From contig JAPPAP010000024.1 of assembly GCA_026705465.1 (NCBI GenBank), forward strand, positions 1 through 64,000: 64,000 bases of DNA, read 5' to 3'. The stretch's first letter is position 1. Each line of letters opens with the position of its first letter. A program made the position numbers and the translations under genes. The DNA comes from a bacterium. GTDB taxonomy: Bacteria > Actinomycetota > Acidimicrobiia > Acidimicrobiales > Bin134. This document shows positions 17,911 to 27,252 of the stretch, piece after piece. The notes under the pieces were generated by a model that did not search any database, was not told the DNA's origin, and saw only the letters and a program-made list of their open reading frames with translations.

Positions 17911-19650
17911 TCAGTCTTCTTGTGCTGCCTCTGACTCCGGCCCGGAGGCCGACTCAGACACCAGCGACAGGCTGCCCCAGCAAGCGATGGTCCTGTCGGA
18001 CCGCACACCGCAGGAGTGCCGCATTCCGGCGGACACGTCGGTGAATGGGCCGTCGGGTGCGTCGGTTTGGCCGTAGGTGTTATCGCCCCAGCACACGACG
18101 GAGTCGTTGGTTCGCACCCCGCATGAGTGCGATGCCCCGGCAGTGACGGCACTGAATCGAAGCTCGGGTGCGTCGGTTTGGCCGTGGCTGTTGTCGCCCC
18201 AGCACACGACGGAGTCGTCGGTGGTCAACGCGCACGAATGGAAATCACCGGCGGCTACTCCGGCGTATTCGCCCTCGGGTGCGTCGGTTTGGCCGTGGCT
18301 GTTGTCGCCCCAGCACACGACGGAGTCGTCGGTGGTCAACGCGCACGAATGGAGGTCGCCTGCGGAGATTTGGAGGAATCGGCCCTCGGGTGCGTCGGTT
18401 TGGCCGTGGCTGTTGTCGCCCCAGCACATGACGTCCCGGAAGTAGCGCAACCCACAGGTATGAACAGAGCCCCCCACAACTTCTAGGAATGAGCCCGCAG
18501 TAGATGCCTTGGGCGTGTCGGTTGCGCCGTTGGCGTCATGGCCCCAGCAGGCAATGGTGTGATTGGTTCGTATCCCGCATGAGTGGCCGCTTCCGACTGC
18601 TACCGAGGTAAATCGCTCAGCGTGCGGCGATGCTCGATTGTCGAGGTTGGAGCCCCAGCATTGGATGGATTGGTCGGTGTGCACCCCACAGGAATGCCAC
18701 GGTCCCGCCGCCACCGCAGTGAACTGTCCTTCTGGGGCGCTGGAGGCGGCGTCGTCGCCTTGGCCCCAGCACTGGATGGTTTGGTCGACACGCACCCCAC
18801 ACGTCCGTCTCGTTCCTGCCGCAACAAGCAAGAACAGGTCGGCTGGGGCCGCGGCTTGCCCTTCTCGGTTGTCGCCCCAGCATTGGATGGTTTGGTCGGT
18901 GCGCAGCCCGCAACTGTGCAGGTGGCCAGCGGTGACCGCGATGAACTGGCCTTCGGGCGCATCGGTTCGCCCGAAGCTGTTCCAACCCCAGCATTGGATG
19001 GTTTGGTCGGTGCGCAGCCCACAGGAATGGGAAGTGCCGACATCGATGCTGGTGTATGTCCCGCCGGGAGGGTCGGATTCACCGTTGCCGTTGTAGCCCC
19101 AGCATTGGGCGGTTTGGTCGGTGCGCAGCCCGCACCCGTGCAAGCGGCCGGTGGAGATTGCCGTGAACTGGCCTTCGGGCGCATCGGTCTGTCCAACAAT
19201 GTTGTCGCCCCAGCACTGGATGGATTGGTCGGCGCGCAGCCCGCACGAGAAATTCCCATCAGCGGCGACGGCGGAGTACAGGCCTTCGCTGGCGTCGGTT
19301 TGGCCGTTGCCGTTGTCGCCCCAGCATTGGATGGTTTGGTCGGTGCGCAGCCCGCACGTGTGGGTGTCGCCCGCGCTCACGGCGGAGTATCGGCCGGCTG
19401 GGACTTCAACCTGGCCCTGGTTGTTGTTGCCCCAGCAGACGATGGCTTGGTCGGTGCGCAATCCGCATGAATGCTGATGGCCAACCGAGATGTCGGTGAA
19501 GGCGGGTGTGGGGAAGACCGTGGGTGGATCTGATTCTGACTCGGTTGTCGCGGCACTTGAGGCAGCCCATCCGAGTCCCGCGGCTGAAGTCGCCACCAAC
19601 GCGACCACAGCCAGCAAAGTCCGATACGAAGTCAAAACACACCCAGTCAT
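17911..19650 (-). CDS. Secreted RCC1-type beta-propeller protein with fourteen 37-residue repeats
   Basis: The 579-residue product has a signal peptide (LLAVVALVATSAAGLGWA), then fourteen consecutive copies of a 37-residue repeat with consensus xFxAVSAGxxHSCGLRTD followed by QTIQCWGDNxxGQTDAPEG. Each repeat has two cysteines (SCGL and QCWG), so stacked disulfides are likely. This is the short RCC1-like repeat of bacterial surface propellers; two seven-bladed propellers would account for fourteen repeats. Three repeats near the C-terminus are almost identical in DNA with a 111-bp period, evidence of recent duplication. No anchor is visible. Function is unknown; binding or adhesion is likely. 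Confidence 0.88.
   Translation of the reverse strand: MTGCVLTSYRTLLAVVALVATSAAGLGWAASSAATTESESDPPTVFPTPAFTDISVGHQHSCGLRTDQAIVCWGNNNQGQVEVPAGRYSAVSAGDTHTCGLRTDQTIQCWGDNGNGQTDASEGLYSAVAADGNFSCGLRADQSIQCWGDNIVGQTDAPEGQFTAISTGRLHGCGLRTDQTAQCWGYNGNGESDPPGGTYTSIDVGTSHSCGLRTDQTIQCWGWNSFGRTDAPEGQFIAVTAGHLHSCGLRTDQTIQCWGDNREGQAAAPADLFLLVAAGTRRTCGVRVDQTIQCWGQGDDAASSAPEGQFTAVAAGPWHSCGVHTDQSIQCWGSNLDNRASPHAERFTSVAVGSGHSCGIRTNHTIACWGHDANGATDTPKASTAGSFLEVVGGSVHTCGLRYFRDVMCWGDNSHGQTDAPEGRFLQISAGDLHSCALTTDDSVVCWGDNSHGQTDAPEGEYAGVAAGDFHSCALTTDDSVVCWGDNSHGQTDAPELRFSAVTAGASHSCGVRTNDSVVCWGDNTYGQTDAPDGPFTDVSAGMRHSCGVRSDRTIACWGSLSLVSESASGPESEAAQED
18163..18460. repeat. 111-bp direct repeats inside the RCC1-type gene
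   Basis: Near-identical blocks start at about 18163, 18274 and 18385, exactly 111 bp (37 codons) apart. The first two agree for about 75 bp. Confidence 0.85.
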
Positions 19651-19763
19651 CGATTCAAGAGGGACATGTTACGCATCCCGTGCGCCAACCGGTCCTTTGG
19701 CGCGGTTGGGATTAGTGTGTCTTGTCCAATTGCAATTCAAATGAACACAGGAGAGGGTCGGCT

Positions 19764-20792
19764 ATGCAGGCAGCACGATTGGTTGACGGCAACCTGAGCA
19801 TTCTGGACGTCCCGGTGCCGGAGCCGGGCTTTGAGGAGGCGCTGATCCGCATCAGCTCGTCGGGAGTGTGCCACTCCGACCTTCATCTAGCCCGGGGCGA
19901 TTGGGCCGGCGTCTCCGGCATCGAGGTGTTGGGCCACGAGGCCATCGGCGTGGTGGAGGCGCTGGGGCCGGGGGCCGAGCGCTACAGCCAGGTGGGCGAC
20001 CGGGTGATCCTCGGGCTCGGGGGCACCGGCGGCGGCTTCTGGTGCGGGGCCTGCGAGTTCTGCCTGCGGGGCGAGCCCCGGCACTGCCCGCAGACCCAGG
20101 GGATCATGGGCACCTTCGCCGAGCAGTTCTGCGTGTGGGCCAAGTCGCTGGTGGTGCTGCCCGAATCGGTGGGCGACGACGAGGCCGCGCTGGCCTGCGG
20201 CGGGCTCACCGCCTACGGGGCGGTGAAGAAACTGTTCCGCAATCAGGTGCCCCCGGGTCGCTGGGTGGCCATCGTCGGCGCCGCGGGCGGATTGGGCCAC
20301 TATGCGGTGCAGATTGCCAAGGCGCTGGGCTACAAGGTGGTGGGCATCGACATCGGGGCCGCCCGGTTGGAGTTCGTCGAGTCGCTGGGCGCCGATATGG
20401 CGGTCAGCGCCGACGACGCCCTCGAGACGGTGACGAATGAGATCGGCGGGGTGGACGCCAGCATCGTGTTCTCGGCGGCCATGGCCGGTTTTACCCTGGG
20501 ATTCCGGCTGCTGCGGCCCAAAGGGCTGTTCGTGGCCGTGGGTCTGCCCCCGACCAGCGAGGGCAATATCGAGCTGAACCCGTTCGAGTTCTTCATGAGG
20601 GACGCAACCCTCATCTACTCCGCAGTGGGCACGGTGCAGGACATGCGGGAGCTGGTGGAGATGGCCGCCGACGGACAGGTGACGACCCACGTGGGGCGCA
20701 CCGGGCCCCTGTCGGAGCTGGACGCTATCTTCGATGAGCTCCAGGCCGGCAAGTACGTCGGCCGGGCCATCATCGACGATCTGGCCGGCTAG
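19764..20792 (+). CDS. Zinc-dependent alcohol dehydrogenase
   Basis: The 342-residue medium-chain dehydrogenase has the catalytic zinc Cys in SSGVCHSDLHLARGDW, the GHEAIGVVE motif, and a full structural zinc site, CGACEFCLRGEPRHC. The Rossmann domain begins VAIVGAAGGLGHYAVQIAKALG. It resembles propanol-preferring (AdhP-like) alcohol dehydrogenases. ATG 19764 follows a GGAGAGGG site. The 19722-19763 leader is AT-rich and contains the 10-bp palindrome AATTGCAATT (19728-19737). A TTAGTGT sequence further upstream may be its -10 box. Confidence 0.92.
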   Translation: MQAARLVDGNLSILDVPVPEPGFEEALIRISSSGVCHSDLHLARGDWAGVSGIEVLGHEAIGVVEALGPGAERYSQVGDRVILGLGGTGGGFWCGACEFCLRGEPRHCPQTQGIMGTFAEQFCVWAKSLVVLPESVGDDEAALACGGLTAYGAVKKLFRNQVPPGRWVAIVGAAGGLGHYAVQIAKALGYKVVGIDIGAARLEFVESLGADMAVSADDALETVTNEIGGVDASIVFSAAMAGFTLGFRLLRPKGLFVAVGLPPTSEGNIELNPFEFFMRDATLIYSAVGTVQDMRELVEMAADGQVTTHVGRTGPLSELDAIFDELQAGKYVGRAIIDDLAG

Positions 20793-20811
20793 CGCCGCCC
20801 GATAGGCGGCG
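20793..20811. terminator. Bidirectional terminator hairpin
   Basis: CGCCGCC (20793-20799) pairs perfectly with GGCGGCG (20805-20811) around a 5-nt loop, between convergent genes and immediately after the plus-strand stop. Confidence 0.65.
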
Positions 20812-20814
20812 GGG

Positions 20815-21792
20815 TTACGCCCCCTCGGCGAGGGCGGGCATGACCTTGTCGACCACCAGCTCAAGCGTCTCCCAGCCGATGGCGGGGTCGATGCCGCCGC
20901 ACAGCGGGTGCAGCGTGGCTGCTCCCTTGGTGCGGACCAGCTCTACGCACTGGTCGGGGGTGAGCACCTCGAACTGGCCGGAGGCCTTGAGGTCGGCCAC
21001 GTCTTCGGCGTCCACATGCCAGCCGGAGCGCTGGTCGGGGTACTGCCAACTGGCGTAGGCCGCGGCGTCGTACAGCATGTTGGGGCCGATCTTGGCCCAC
21101 AGCGCCTCGGGATCCTCGGTCACCAGCACCAGCCCCGGACCGTCGGGGGCCATGGCGAACGCTCCCTCGAATCCGATCGCGGCCGCTTCGGCGTAGTACA
21201 GGTCCACCAGCTCTTGGTCGCCGATAGGCGGCATGTAGGGCAGCCGCAGCCGGGCCGCCCGCTTGGCCGAGGCCGGTACCGAGCCGCCCACCATCAGTAT
21301 GGGGTGGGGCTGGGTTACCGGCTTGGGGGTTACCCACACGGTCCGGCCCTCGTATTCGAAGGGCTCCCCGGTCCATGCCTGCTGCATGACCTTGATGGCC
21401 TCCTCGGTGTCGCGGCCCCGGCGGGTGCGATCCTTGCCGAACATCTCGAACTCGAACTCCCGGTAGCCCAGCCCGGCGATGGTGATGAACCGGCCCGGGG
21501 CCATCAAGTCGATGGTGGCGATGTCCTCGGCCAGCCGCAGCGGGTCGTGGTAGGGCACCAAGAGGGCCGAGAGCGTACACATCAGGTTGTCGGTAGCCCC
21601 CAGGATGGCCGCGGAGATGGCCAGCGGTGCCGACATGAAGCCGTCCTCGGTGCCGTGGTGCTCGCTGGTGATGGCGCCGGCAAAGCCCCGGGTGTCGGCC
21701 CATTTCACCATTTCCAGCATGGCGCGGTACTGGTCGCCGTGGGTCACCTCGGTGAACGGAGGGGTCCGCAGATCAAAGCGCAGATTGAACAT
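20815..21792 (-). CDS. LLM-class (luciferase-like) flavin/F420-dependent oxidoreductase
   Basis: The 325-residue protein has the bacterial luciferase-like TIM-barrel pattern: EMVKWADTRGFAGAITSEHHG near the N-terminus, SALLVPYHDPLRLAEDIATIDLMAPGRF, GLGYREFEFEMFG and HPILMVGGSVPASAKRAARL. In Actinobacteria many such enzymes use F420 rather than FMN, but the sequence does not settle the cofactor or substrate. ATG 21792 follows a GGGAGAAGAA site. The gene converges on the alcohol dehydrogenase and is separated from it by a shared hairpin. Confidence 0.9.
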   Translation of the reverse strand: MFNLRFDLRTPPFTEVTHGDQYRAMLEMVKWADTRGFAGAITSEHHGTEDGFMSAPLAISAAILGATDNLMCTLSALLVPYHDPLRLAEDIATIDLMAPGRFITIAGLGYREFEFEMFGKDRTRRGRDTEEAIKVMQQAWTGEPFEYEGRTVWVTPKPVTQPHPILMVGGSVPASAKRAARLRLPYMPPIGDQELVDLYYAEAAAIGFEGAFAMAPDGPGLVLVTEDPEALWAKIGPNMLYDAAAYASWQYPDQRSGWHVDAEDVADLKASGQFEVLTPDQCVELVRTKGAATLHPLCGGIDPAIGWETLELVVDKVMPALAEGA

Positions 21793-21829
21793 TTCTTCTC
21801 CCGGTCAGATCGATGGGTATTGGGTAGGT

Positions 21830-22033
21830 TTACAGACTTCGGGTGAGGCGGTCGAGACGACGGGTGGCCCCCCGCAATCCCCGCTCCACCTCATAGAGTT
21901 CGAACGATATGTCCTCCCGGTCGGTGCCCTCATAGCGCCGAGCCACTTCGGTTACCCGCTCCACAAGATCTCGAATCACGCTGCTCAACGAGCTGAGCTC
22001 CGCCCCGTCCGCCGCCATCGACCTGTCATCCAC
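21830..22033 (-). CDS. Small unrecognised protein (67 aa)
   Basis: I do not recognise it. The product is charged and helical (LSSVIRDLVERVTEVARRYEG ... YEVERGLRGATRRLDRLTRSL), with a leucine/arginine heptad pattern that suggests a short coiled coil. It is transcribed divergently from hisD, with 88 nt between starts. The GTG at 22033 or the ATG at 22018 could be the start. Its coding-like composition and position argue that it is real; function is unknown. Confidence 0.6.
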   Translation of the reverse strand: MDDRSMAADGAELSSLSSVIRDLVERVTEVARRYEGTDREDISFELYEVERGLRGATRRLDRLTRSL

Positions 22034-22103
22034 GGCAAGGTTCTATCGCAAATCCAGCTCAGTGGTTTCCCCGGACAATCCCTTCGTTGGTCACACCCGG
22101 GGT

Positions 22104-22116
22104 CCGGTAGTTTTGG
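22104..22116 (+). promoter_or_regulatory. Extended -10 element of hisD
   Basis: CCGGTAGTTTTGG contains TAGTTT at 22108-22113, 8 nt before GTG 22122. The same 13 bases with the same offset precede trpF at 31199. Confidence 0.6.
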
Positions 22117-22121
22117 GGGTC

Positions 22122-23432
22122 GTGCTAGACCGAGTGGACCTGCGGGGCGTGGGCGACATTGCTGCTGGCCTGCCTCGGCCCAAGCCTGTTTCTGAGGGCT
22201 CGGTGGCCGCGGTTCGCGAGATCGTCGAGGCAGTGCGCGCCGACGGGGATGCTGCTCTGGCCCGCTATACCAAGCAGTTCGACGGTGATGTTCCCCCGAC
22301 GTGGCGGGTTCCTCCGGCCGAGGTGGCCGCAGCCCGGGACCATGTCGATCCAGTGTTGCTGGCTGCTCTGGAAGCGGCGGCTGAATCCATCGCCGAGTTC
22401 CACCGGGGACAGGCTTCAAAAGAGCAGACTCACACCCGCCAAGGGATCACCATTCGCAGCTGGGATCAACCAGTGGGCCGGGCCGGGTGTTATGTGCCCG
22501 GAGGCCGGGCCGCCTACCCGTCCACCGTGCTGATGACCGCGCTGCCGGCTGCTGCCGCCGGGGTGGACCAGGTTGTGCTGTGCGTTCCCCCTGGCCCCGA
22601 CGGTCTCGTAGCCGATGTCACCCTGGCTGCCGCCGCCATTGCCGGGGTCGACGAGGTGTACGCAGTGGGTGGTGCTCAAGCCGTCGCCGCCATGGCCTAC
22701 GGCACTGAGTCGATTGGGGCGGTGGACGTGATCGTGGGGCCGGGCAACGTGTACGTGGCCATCGCCAAACAGCTGGTGGCCGGGGTCGTTGGGGTTCCCG
22801 CCGCTTTCGCGGGGCCGTCTGAGGTGGTGGTTGTGGCCGACGGCACTGCTCCGGCGGAATACGCCGCCATCGACCTCATCGTGCAGGCCGAGCACGGACC
22901 CGATGGTTTGGCCTGGTTCATCACCTGGGATCCCGACACCGCCGATGCAGTGGAGAAAGCCGTGGCCAGTTTGCTGTCGGGTGCCGACCGCCGGGACGAC
23001 ATCGCGGCCACGTTCAGCCGCAGCGGCTACATCGTGCTGGTCGACGGCCCCGAAGCTGCGGTTGAGGTGGTGAACTTCATCGCCCCCGAGCACCTGCAAG
23101 TCATGACCGAGGCACCGGAGGCGGTCATCGACCGAGTGCGAAACGCCGGGGCCATTTTCCGCGGACCGCTGGCGCCAGCGTCCATTGGCGATTACGTGGC
23201 CGGTCCTTCCCATGTGCTGCCCACCAACGGGACCGCCCGCTTCGCCGGTGCCCTCGGGGTACGGGACTTCGTCAAGCCGATGCACGAGATCGCGGTTGAC
23301 TCTGAGGGCTTGGCTGCGCTTGGTCCCCATGTGGCCGCCATTGCCGATGCCGAGGGCTTGGATGCCCACGCCCAGTCGATCCGTTTGAGAGGCGTTGCCG
23401 AGAGTGTTCAGAGAGGAACTGACGATGAGTAG
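22122..23432 (+). CDS. hisD: Histidinol dehydrogenase
   Basis: It catalyses the last two steps of histidine synthesis, from histidinol to histidine, using NAD and zinc. The 436-residue product carries GPGNVYVAIAKQLV, PSEVVVVADGTA, IVQAEHGPDG, FIAPEHLQVM and GPSHVLPTNGTARF, all family landmarks. GTG 22122 gives the typical N-terminus (MLDRVDLRG) and lies 8 nt after a TAGTTT box. It is the first gene of the hisDCBHAF operon; its end overlaps hisC by 8 nt. Confidence 0.96.
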   Translation: MLDRVDLRGVGDIAAGLPRPKPVSEGSVAAVREIVEAVRADGDAALARYTKQFDGDVPPTWRVPPAEVAAARDHVDPVLLAALEAAAESIAEFHRGQASKEQTHTRQGITIRSWDQPVGRAGCYVPGGRAAYPSTVLMTALPAAAAGVDQVVLCVPPGPDGLVADVTLAAAAIAGVDEVYAVGGAQAVAAMAYGTESIGAVDVIVGPGNVYVAIAKQLVAGVVGVPAAFAGPSEVVVVADGTAPAEYAAIDLIVQAEHGPDGLAWFITWDPDTADAVEKAVASLLSGADRRDDIAATFSRSGYIVLVDGPEAAVEVVNFIAPEHLQVMTEAPEAVIDRVRNAGAIFRGPLAPASIGDYVAGPSHVLPTNGTARFAGALGVRDFVKPMHEIAVDSEGLAALGPHVAAIADAEGLDAHAQSIRLRGVAESVQRGTDDE

Positions 23433-24504
23433 CCCCGATCGCCTGTCGGTGAGAGAGAGTGTGGCCCTGATGGACGGCTACCACTCGCCGCAGCTCGATG
23501 TGGCCGTGCGGCTCAACACCAACGAGTCGCCGGTTCCGCCGCCCGAGGGCTGGGCTGAAGCCCTGCAAGCGGCCCTGGCCGACATCGAGTGGCACCGCTA
23601 TCCCGACCGGGGTGCGCACGAGCTTCGGGCGGCGCTGGCCAAGCATGAGGGGGTCGCGCCCGAGCAGGTGTTCGCGGCCAACGGCTCTAACGAAGTGCTC
23701 CAGTGCCTGTTGTTGGCGTTCGGAGGGCCGGGCCGTATTGCGCTCACCTTCGAGCCCACCTATGCCCTCCACTCCCACATTGCCCGCCTATCGGCCACTC
23801 AGGTGGTTTCGGGCGAGCGGGAGGAGGATTTCTCGCTGGACGCCGACTACGCCTCGACAATGGTGGCCGAGCACCGCCCGGCCGTCACCTTCCTATGCTC
23901 GCCCAACAACCCCACCGGCATGGTGGAACCACCGCAACTGGTCGAGCGGCTCTTGACCGATATCTCGGCCCTGCCTGGCCTGTTGCTGATGGATGAGGCC
24001 TATGGCCAATTCGACCCTCACACTGCGGTGGACCTGGTGGATGAGGTCCGCCCCTTGGCTGTGGCCCGCACTTACTCCAAGACGTGGTCGATGGCCGCGG
24101 CCCGACTCGGCTACCTCGTAGCGCCGTCGTGGGTGGTGGCGGAGCTGGACAAGGTGACGCTGCCCTACCACCTGGACTCGTTCAAGCAGATCGCCGGTCG
24201 TCTGGCCCTGGACTACGAGGACGAGATGAACGACCGAGTGGCCATGTTGGTGGCTGAGCGGGAGCGGATCGCCGCAGCGCTCGACCAGCTTGCTGTCCAT
24301 CACTGGCCGTCGGGAGCCAACTTCATCTTGCTTCGCCCTGATTCCGGCGACGGCGACGGAGTCTGGCAGGGTCTCGTGGATCGGTCGGTGCTCGTGCGAA
24401 ACTGTTCTTCTTGGCCCCGGCTCGCCGGTTGCCTTCGGGTCACCGTGGGTTCGCCGGCTGAGAACGACGCCTTCTTGTCTGCATTGAGCGAGGTGCTGGC
24501 ATGA
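23425..24504 (+). CDS. hisC: Histidinol-phosphate aminotransferase
   Basis: A PLP-dependent fold-type I transaminase (359 residues) converting imidazole acetol phosphate to histidinol phosphate. Visible are RLNTNESPVPPP near the N-terminus, ANGSNEVLQCLLLAFGG, CSPNNPTGM, the LLMDEAYGQF aspartate and the Schiff-base lysine in ARTYSKTWSMAAARLGY. ATG 23425 lies inside the 3' end of hisD and has a GAGAGGAA site upstream. It overlaps hisB by ATGA. Confidence 0.95.
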   Translation: MSSPDRLSVRESVALMDGYHSPQLDVAVRLNTNESPVPPPEGWAEALQAALADIEWHRYPDRGAHELRAALAKHEGVAPEQVFAANGSNEVLQCLLLAFGGPGRIALTFEPTYALHSHIARLSATQVVSGEREEDFSLDADYASTMVAEHRPAVTFLCSPNNPTGMVEPPQLVERLLTDISALPGLLLMDEAYGQFDPHTAVDLVDEVRPLAVARTYSKTWSMAAARLGYLVAPSWVVAELDKVTLPYHLDSFKQIAGRLALDYEDEMNDRVAMLVAERERIAAALDQLAVHHWPSGANFILLRPDSGDGDGVWQGLVDRSVLVRNCSSWPRLAGCLRVTVGSPAENDAFLSALSEVLA

Positions 24505-25100
24505 CAACTGCATCCCGAACCGCCACCGCATCTCGGAGCACCGCGGAAACCAGCATCGACATCGCCATCGACATCGACGGCGAGGGCAGGGGAGAGGCAT
24601 CCACCGGTTTGCCGTTCTTCGACCACATGCTGAGCCAGCTCGGCCGCCACGGTGGCTTCGAGCTGAAGGTGGACGCATCCGGCGATCTGGAGATCGACGC
24701 CCACCACACCGTGGAAGACGTGGGCATCCTGCTGGGCTCGTGCTTCGCCGAGGCCCTGGGCGACAAGGCCGGGGTGCGCCGGTTCGCGTCCATCGCGGTT
24801 CCGCTCGACGAAGCCGTGGTGGAGGCCGTGGTCGACCTGTCGGGCCGTCCGTTCCTGCACTACGACGTGAGTCCGCCGGGTCAGAAGATCCTGGGCGACC
24901 CGCCGTTCGACCCCCAGCTCTGTGAGGAGTTCTGGCGGGCCTTCGCTACCTCGGCCGCCCTCACCCTGCACATCACCATGATTCGGGGCCGAAACACCCA
25001 CCACATCATCGAGGCCAGCTTCAAGGCGGTGGCCCGGGCGCTGCGCGATGCCGTGCGGGTGGAGGGCACCGGCATTCCCTCCACCAAAGGGGTTCTGTGA
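24501..25100 (+). CDS. hisB: Imidazoleglycerol-phosphate dehydratase
   Basis: A monofunctional 199-residue dehydratase with the family's metal-binding histidine motifs: LPFFDHMLSQLGRHGGF, IDAHHTVEDVGILLG and, in the second half, HITMIRGRNTHHIIEASFKA. No phosphatase domain is fused, as is usual in Actinobacteria. Start and stop overlap the neighbours (ATGA with hisC, GTGA with hisH). Confidence 0.96.
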   Translation: MTTASRTATASRSTAETSIDIAIDIDGEGRGEASTGLPFFDHMLSQLGRHGGFELKVDASGDLEIDAHHTVEDVGILLGSCFAEALGDKAGVRRFASIAVPLDEAVVEAVVDLSGRPFLHYDVSPPGQKILGDPPFDPQLCEEFWRAFATSAALTLHITMIRGRNTHHIIEASFKAVARALRDAVRVEGTGIPSTKGVL

Positions 25101-25723
25101 CCCGACCGCTCATCGCGGTGTTGGACTATGGCATCGGCAACCTCCGCTCGGCTCAGAAGAGCCTGGAGCGCATGGGCGCCGATGCCCGGTTGACCGCCGA
25201 TGTCGGGCTGATCGCCGACGCGGCCGGGGTGGTGTTGCCCGGCGTGGGGGCTTTCGGTCCGTGCATGGACGCGCTCCGCGGCACCGGGCTCGACGAGCAG
25301 GCCCGCATCGCGGCCGCTGACGGACGGCCGTTCTTGGGTATCTGCATCGGCTTGCAACTCCTCTACGAGGGCTCTGAGGAGGCGCCGGGCACCGCAGGTC
25401 TGGGCATCCTCCCCGGCACCGTGCAACTGCTGCCCGGGAACGTGAAGCGGCCCCAGATGCAGTGGAATCGATTGGAGGTGCGGACGCCAAACCCCCTGCT
25501 CGAAGGCCTCGATGGTGCCTGGGTGTACTTCGTGCACTCCTACGCCGCGCCGATGGCCGACAACGTGGCCGCGGTATGCGATTACGGCGGCCCGGTGGCC
25601 GGAGTGGTGGGAGACAGCAACGTGTGGGCCACGCAGTTCCACCCTGAGAAGTCGGCTCGTCCCGGCCTGCGGCTGTTGGAGAACTTCGTGAACCAGGCCC
25701 GAGCTGCGGACGTGAGGGCCTGA
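25097..25723 (+). CDS. hisH: Imidazole glycerol phosphate synthase, glutaminase subunit
   Basis: A class I glutamine amidotransferase (208 residues) that feeds ammonia to HisF. It has LDYGIGNLRS, VLPGVGAFGPCM, the nucleophile cysteine in FLGICIGLQLLYEGSEE and the catalytic His-Glu in TQFHPEKSA. The start is GTG 25097, overlapping the hisB stop. Its partner hisF is two genes downstream. Confidence 0.96.
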   Translation: MTRPLIAVLDYGIGNLRSAQKSLERMGADARLTADVGLIADAAGVVLPGVGAFGPCMDALRGTGLDEQARIAAADGRPFLGICIGLQLLYEGSEEAPGTAGLGILPGTVQLLPGNVKRPQMQWNRLEVRTPNPLLEGLDGAWVYFVHSYAAPMADNVAAVCDYGGPVAGVVGDSNVWATQFHPEKSARPGLRLLENFVNQARAADVRA

Positions 25724-25724
25724 G

Positions 25725-26450
25725 ATGCAGCTGTTTCCGGCCATCGATCTGCGGGGCGGGCGCTGCGTGCGGCTCTATCAGGGGTCATACGACGCCGAGA
25801 CCGTTTACAACGACGACCCGGTGAGCCAAGCCCAACTGTTTGCCGACGCCGGGGCCTCGTGGCTGCACGTGGTGGACCTCGACGCGGCCCGTACCGGCGA
25901 GCAGGTCAACCTGCCAGTGATCGCCGCCATTGCCGGCGCGGTGGACATGTCGGTGCAGGCCAGCGGCGGGGTCCGCAGCCTGGAGGCAGCCGCCGCGCTG
26001 GCCGACGCCGGGGCAGCCCGGGTGGTGATCGGCACCGCCGCGGTGGAGAACCCCGAGTTGGTGGCCCGGGTAGCGGCCCGGCAGTCGGTGGCCGTGGGGT
26101 TGGATGCCCGAGGTCGGGATGTGGCGACCCACGGTTGGGAGCAGGGCGGTGGGGGAGACCTGCTGGAGTTGGCCGCCCAATTCGAGTCCTCGGGGGCCGA
26201 GGCGGTGGTTGCCACCGAGATCAGCCGGGATGGAACGTTGAGCGGTCCCGACACTGAGGGGCTGGCCGCGGTGTTGGCCGCCACCGGATTGGCAGTGATT
26301 GCCTCCGGCGGGGTGGGGACGCTCGAAGACTTGGCGGCGCTGGCCGCTGTCGGCGACCCCAGCCGGCGGCTGGCCGGGGTGATCGTGGGGCGGGCGCTGT
26401 ACGAAGGTCGCTTCACTGTGGAACAGGCCTTGGAGACGCTGGCCTCATGA
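25725..26450 (+). CDS. hisA: ProFAR isomerase
   Basis: A TIM-barrel isomerase (241 residues) with the N-terminal catalytic Asp in [16 protein letters not shown] and the second in [11 protein letters not shown], plus two phosphate-binding repeats ([10 protein letters not shown] and [11 protein letters not shown]). Many Actinobacteria use a bifunctional PriA here. A dedicated trpF exists at 31217, so this copy is probably the histidine enzyme only; that is inference. ATG 25725 lies one base after the hisH stop. Confidence 0.93.
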   Translation: MQLFPAIDLRGGRCVRLYQGSYDAETVYNDDPVSQAQLFADAGASWLHVVDLDAARTGEQVNLPVIAAIAGAVDMSVQASGGVRSLEAAAALADAGAARVVIGTAAVENPELVARVAARQSVAVGLDARGRDVATHGWEQGGGGDLLELAAQFESSGAEAVVATEISRDGTLSGPDTEGLAAVLAATGLAVIASGGVGTLEDLAALAAVGDPSRRLAGVIVGRALYEGRFTVEQALETLAS

Positions 26451-27241
26451 GCTCTCTGTCAATCGTGCCCAGCAACGCCCGGGTCATCCCCTGCTTGGAT
26501 GTGGACGCCGGGCGGGTGGTCAAGGGGGTCAACTTCGTTGACCTCACCGACGCCGGCGATCCGGTGGAGCTGGCCGCCCGCTACGACCAGCAGGGGGCCG
26601 ACGAGGTGGTGTTCTTGGACATCACGGCGTCGTCGGATCGGCGGGAGACCACCGTGGAGCTGGTACACCGCACCGCCGAGGAGGTGTTCATTCCCTTCAC
26701 CATCGGCGGGGGCATTCGCACCGTGGACGACGCCCGCCGTCTGCTGCGGGCCGGGGCTGACAAGGTATCGGTGAACACCGCGGCGGTAAACCGCCCCGAG
26801 CTGGTAGCCGAGATCGCCGATGAGTTCGGAAGCCAGTGCGCAGTGGCTTCCATCGATGCCCGCCGCACCAATGGAGGTGCTTTCCCCTTCGAGGTGTTCA
26901 CCCACGGTGGTCGCACCCCCACCGGCATCGATGCCATCGAGTACGCCATCCGGGTGACCGATCTCGGCGCAGGCGAGATCCTGCTCACCTCCATGGACCG
27001 AGACGGCACCCGGGACGGGTTCGACCTGGAGCTGACCCGGGCGGTGGTGGAGGTGACCAACGTGCCCGTTATCGCCAGCGGGGGAGTGGGCACCCTGGAT
27101 CATCTGGTGGAGGGGGTGCTTGAGGGCCGGGCTGACGCCGTGCTGGCCGCCTCCATCTTCCACTTCGGCGAGCACACCGTGGCGGAGGCCAAATCTCACA
27201 TGGCCGCCGCCGGCATTCCTATCCGGCCCGCCGACGCCTGA
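26447..27241 (+). CDS. hisF: Imidazole glycerol phosphate synthase, cyclase subunit
   Basis: A TIM-barrel cyclase (264 residues) with catalytic Asp residues in [17 protein letters not shown] and [30 protein letters not shown], and [16 protein letters not shown]. It pairs with HisH. It overlaps hisA by ATGA and is the last gene of the six-gene run. hisG and hisE are not in the window, and hisI lies separately at 28374. Confidence 0.96.
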   Translation: MSSLSIVPSNARVIPCLDVDAGRVVKGVNFVDLTDAGDPVELAARYDQQGADEVVFLDITASSDRRETTVELVHRTAEEVFIPFTIGGGIRTVDDARRLLRAGADKVSVNTAAVNRPELVAEIADEFGSQCAVASIDARRTNGGAFPFEVFTHGGRTPTGIDAIEYAIRVTDLGAGEILLTSMDRDGTRDGFDLELTRAVVEVTNVPVIASGGVGTLDHLVEGVLEGRADAVLAASIFHFGEHTVAEAKSHMAAAGIPIRPADA

Positions 27242-27252
27242 CCGATATCTGG

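Noticed and set aside
18163..18460. Direct repeats suggestive of CRISPR
   Set aside because: The 111-bp period equals 37 codons and lies in frame within the RCC1-type gene; the 72-bp LRR repeats are likewise coding.
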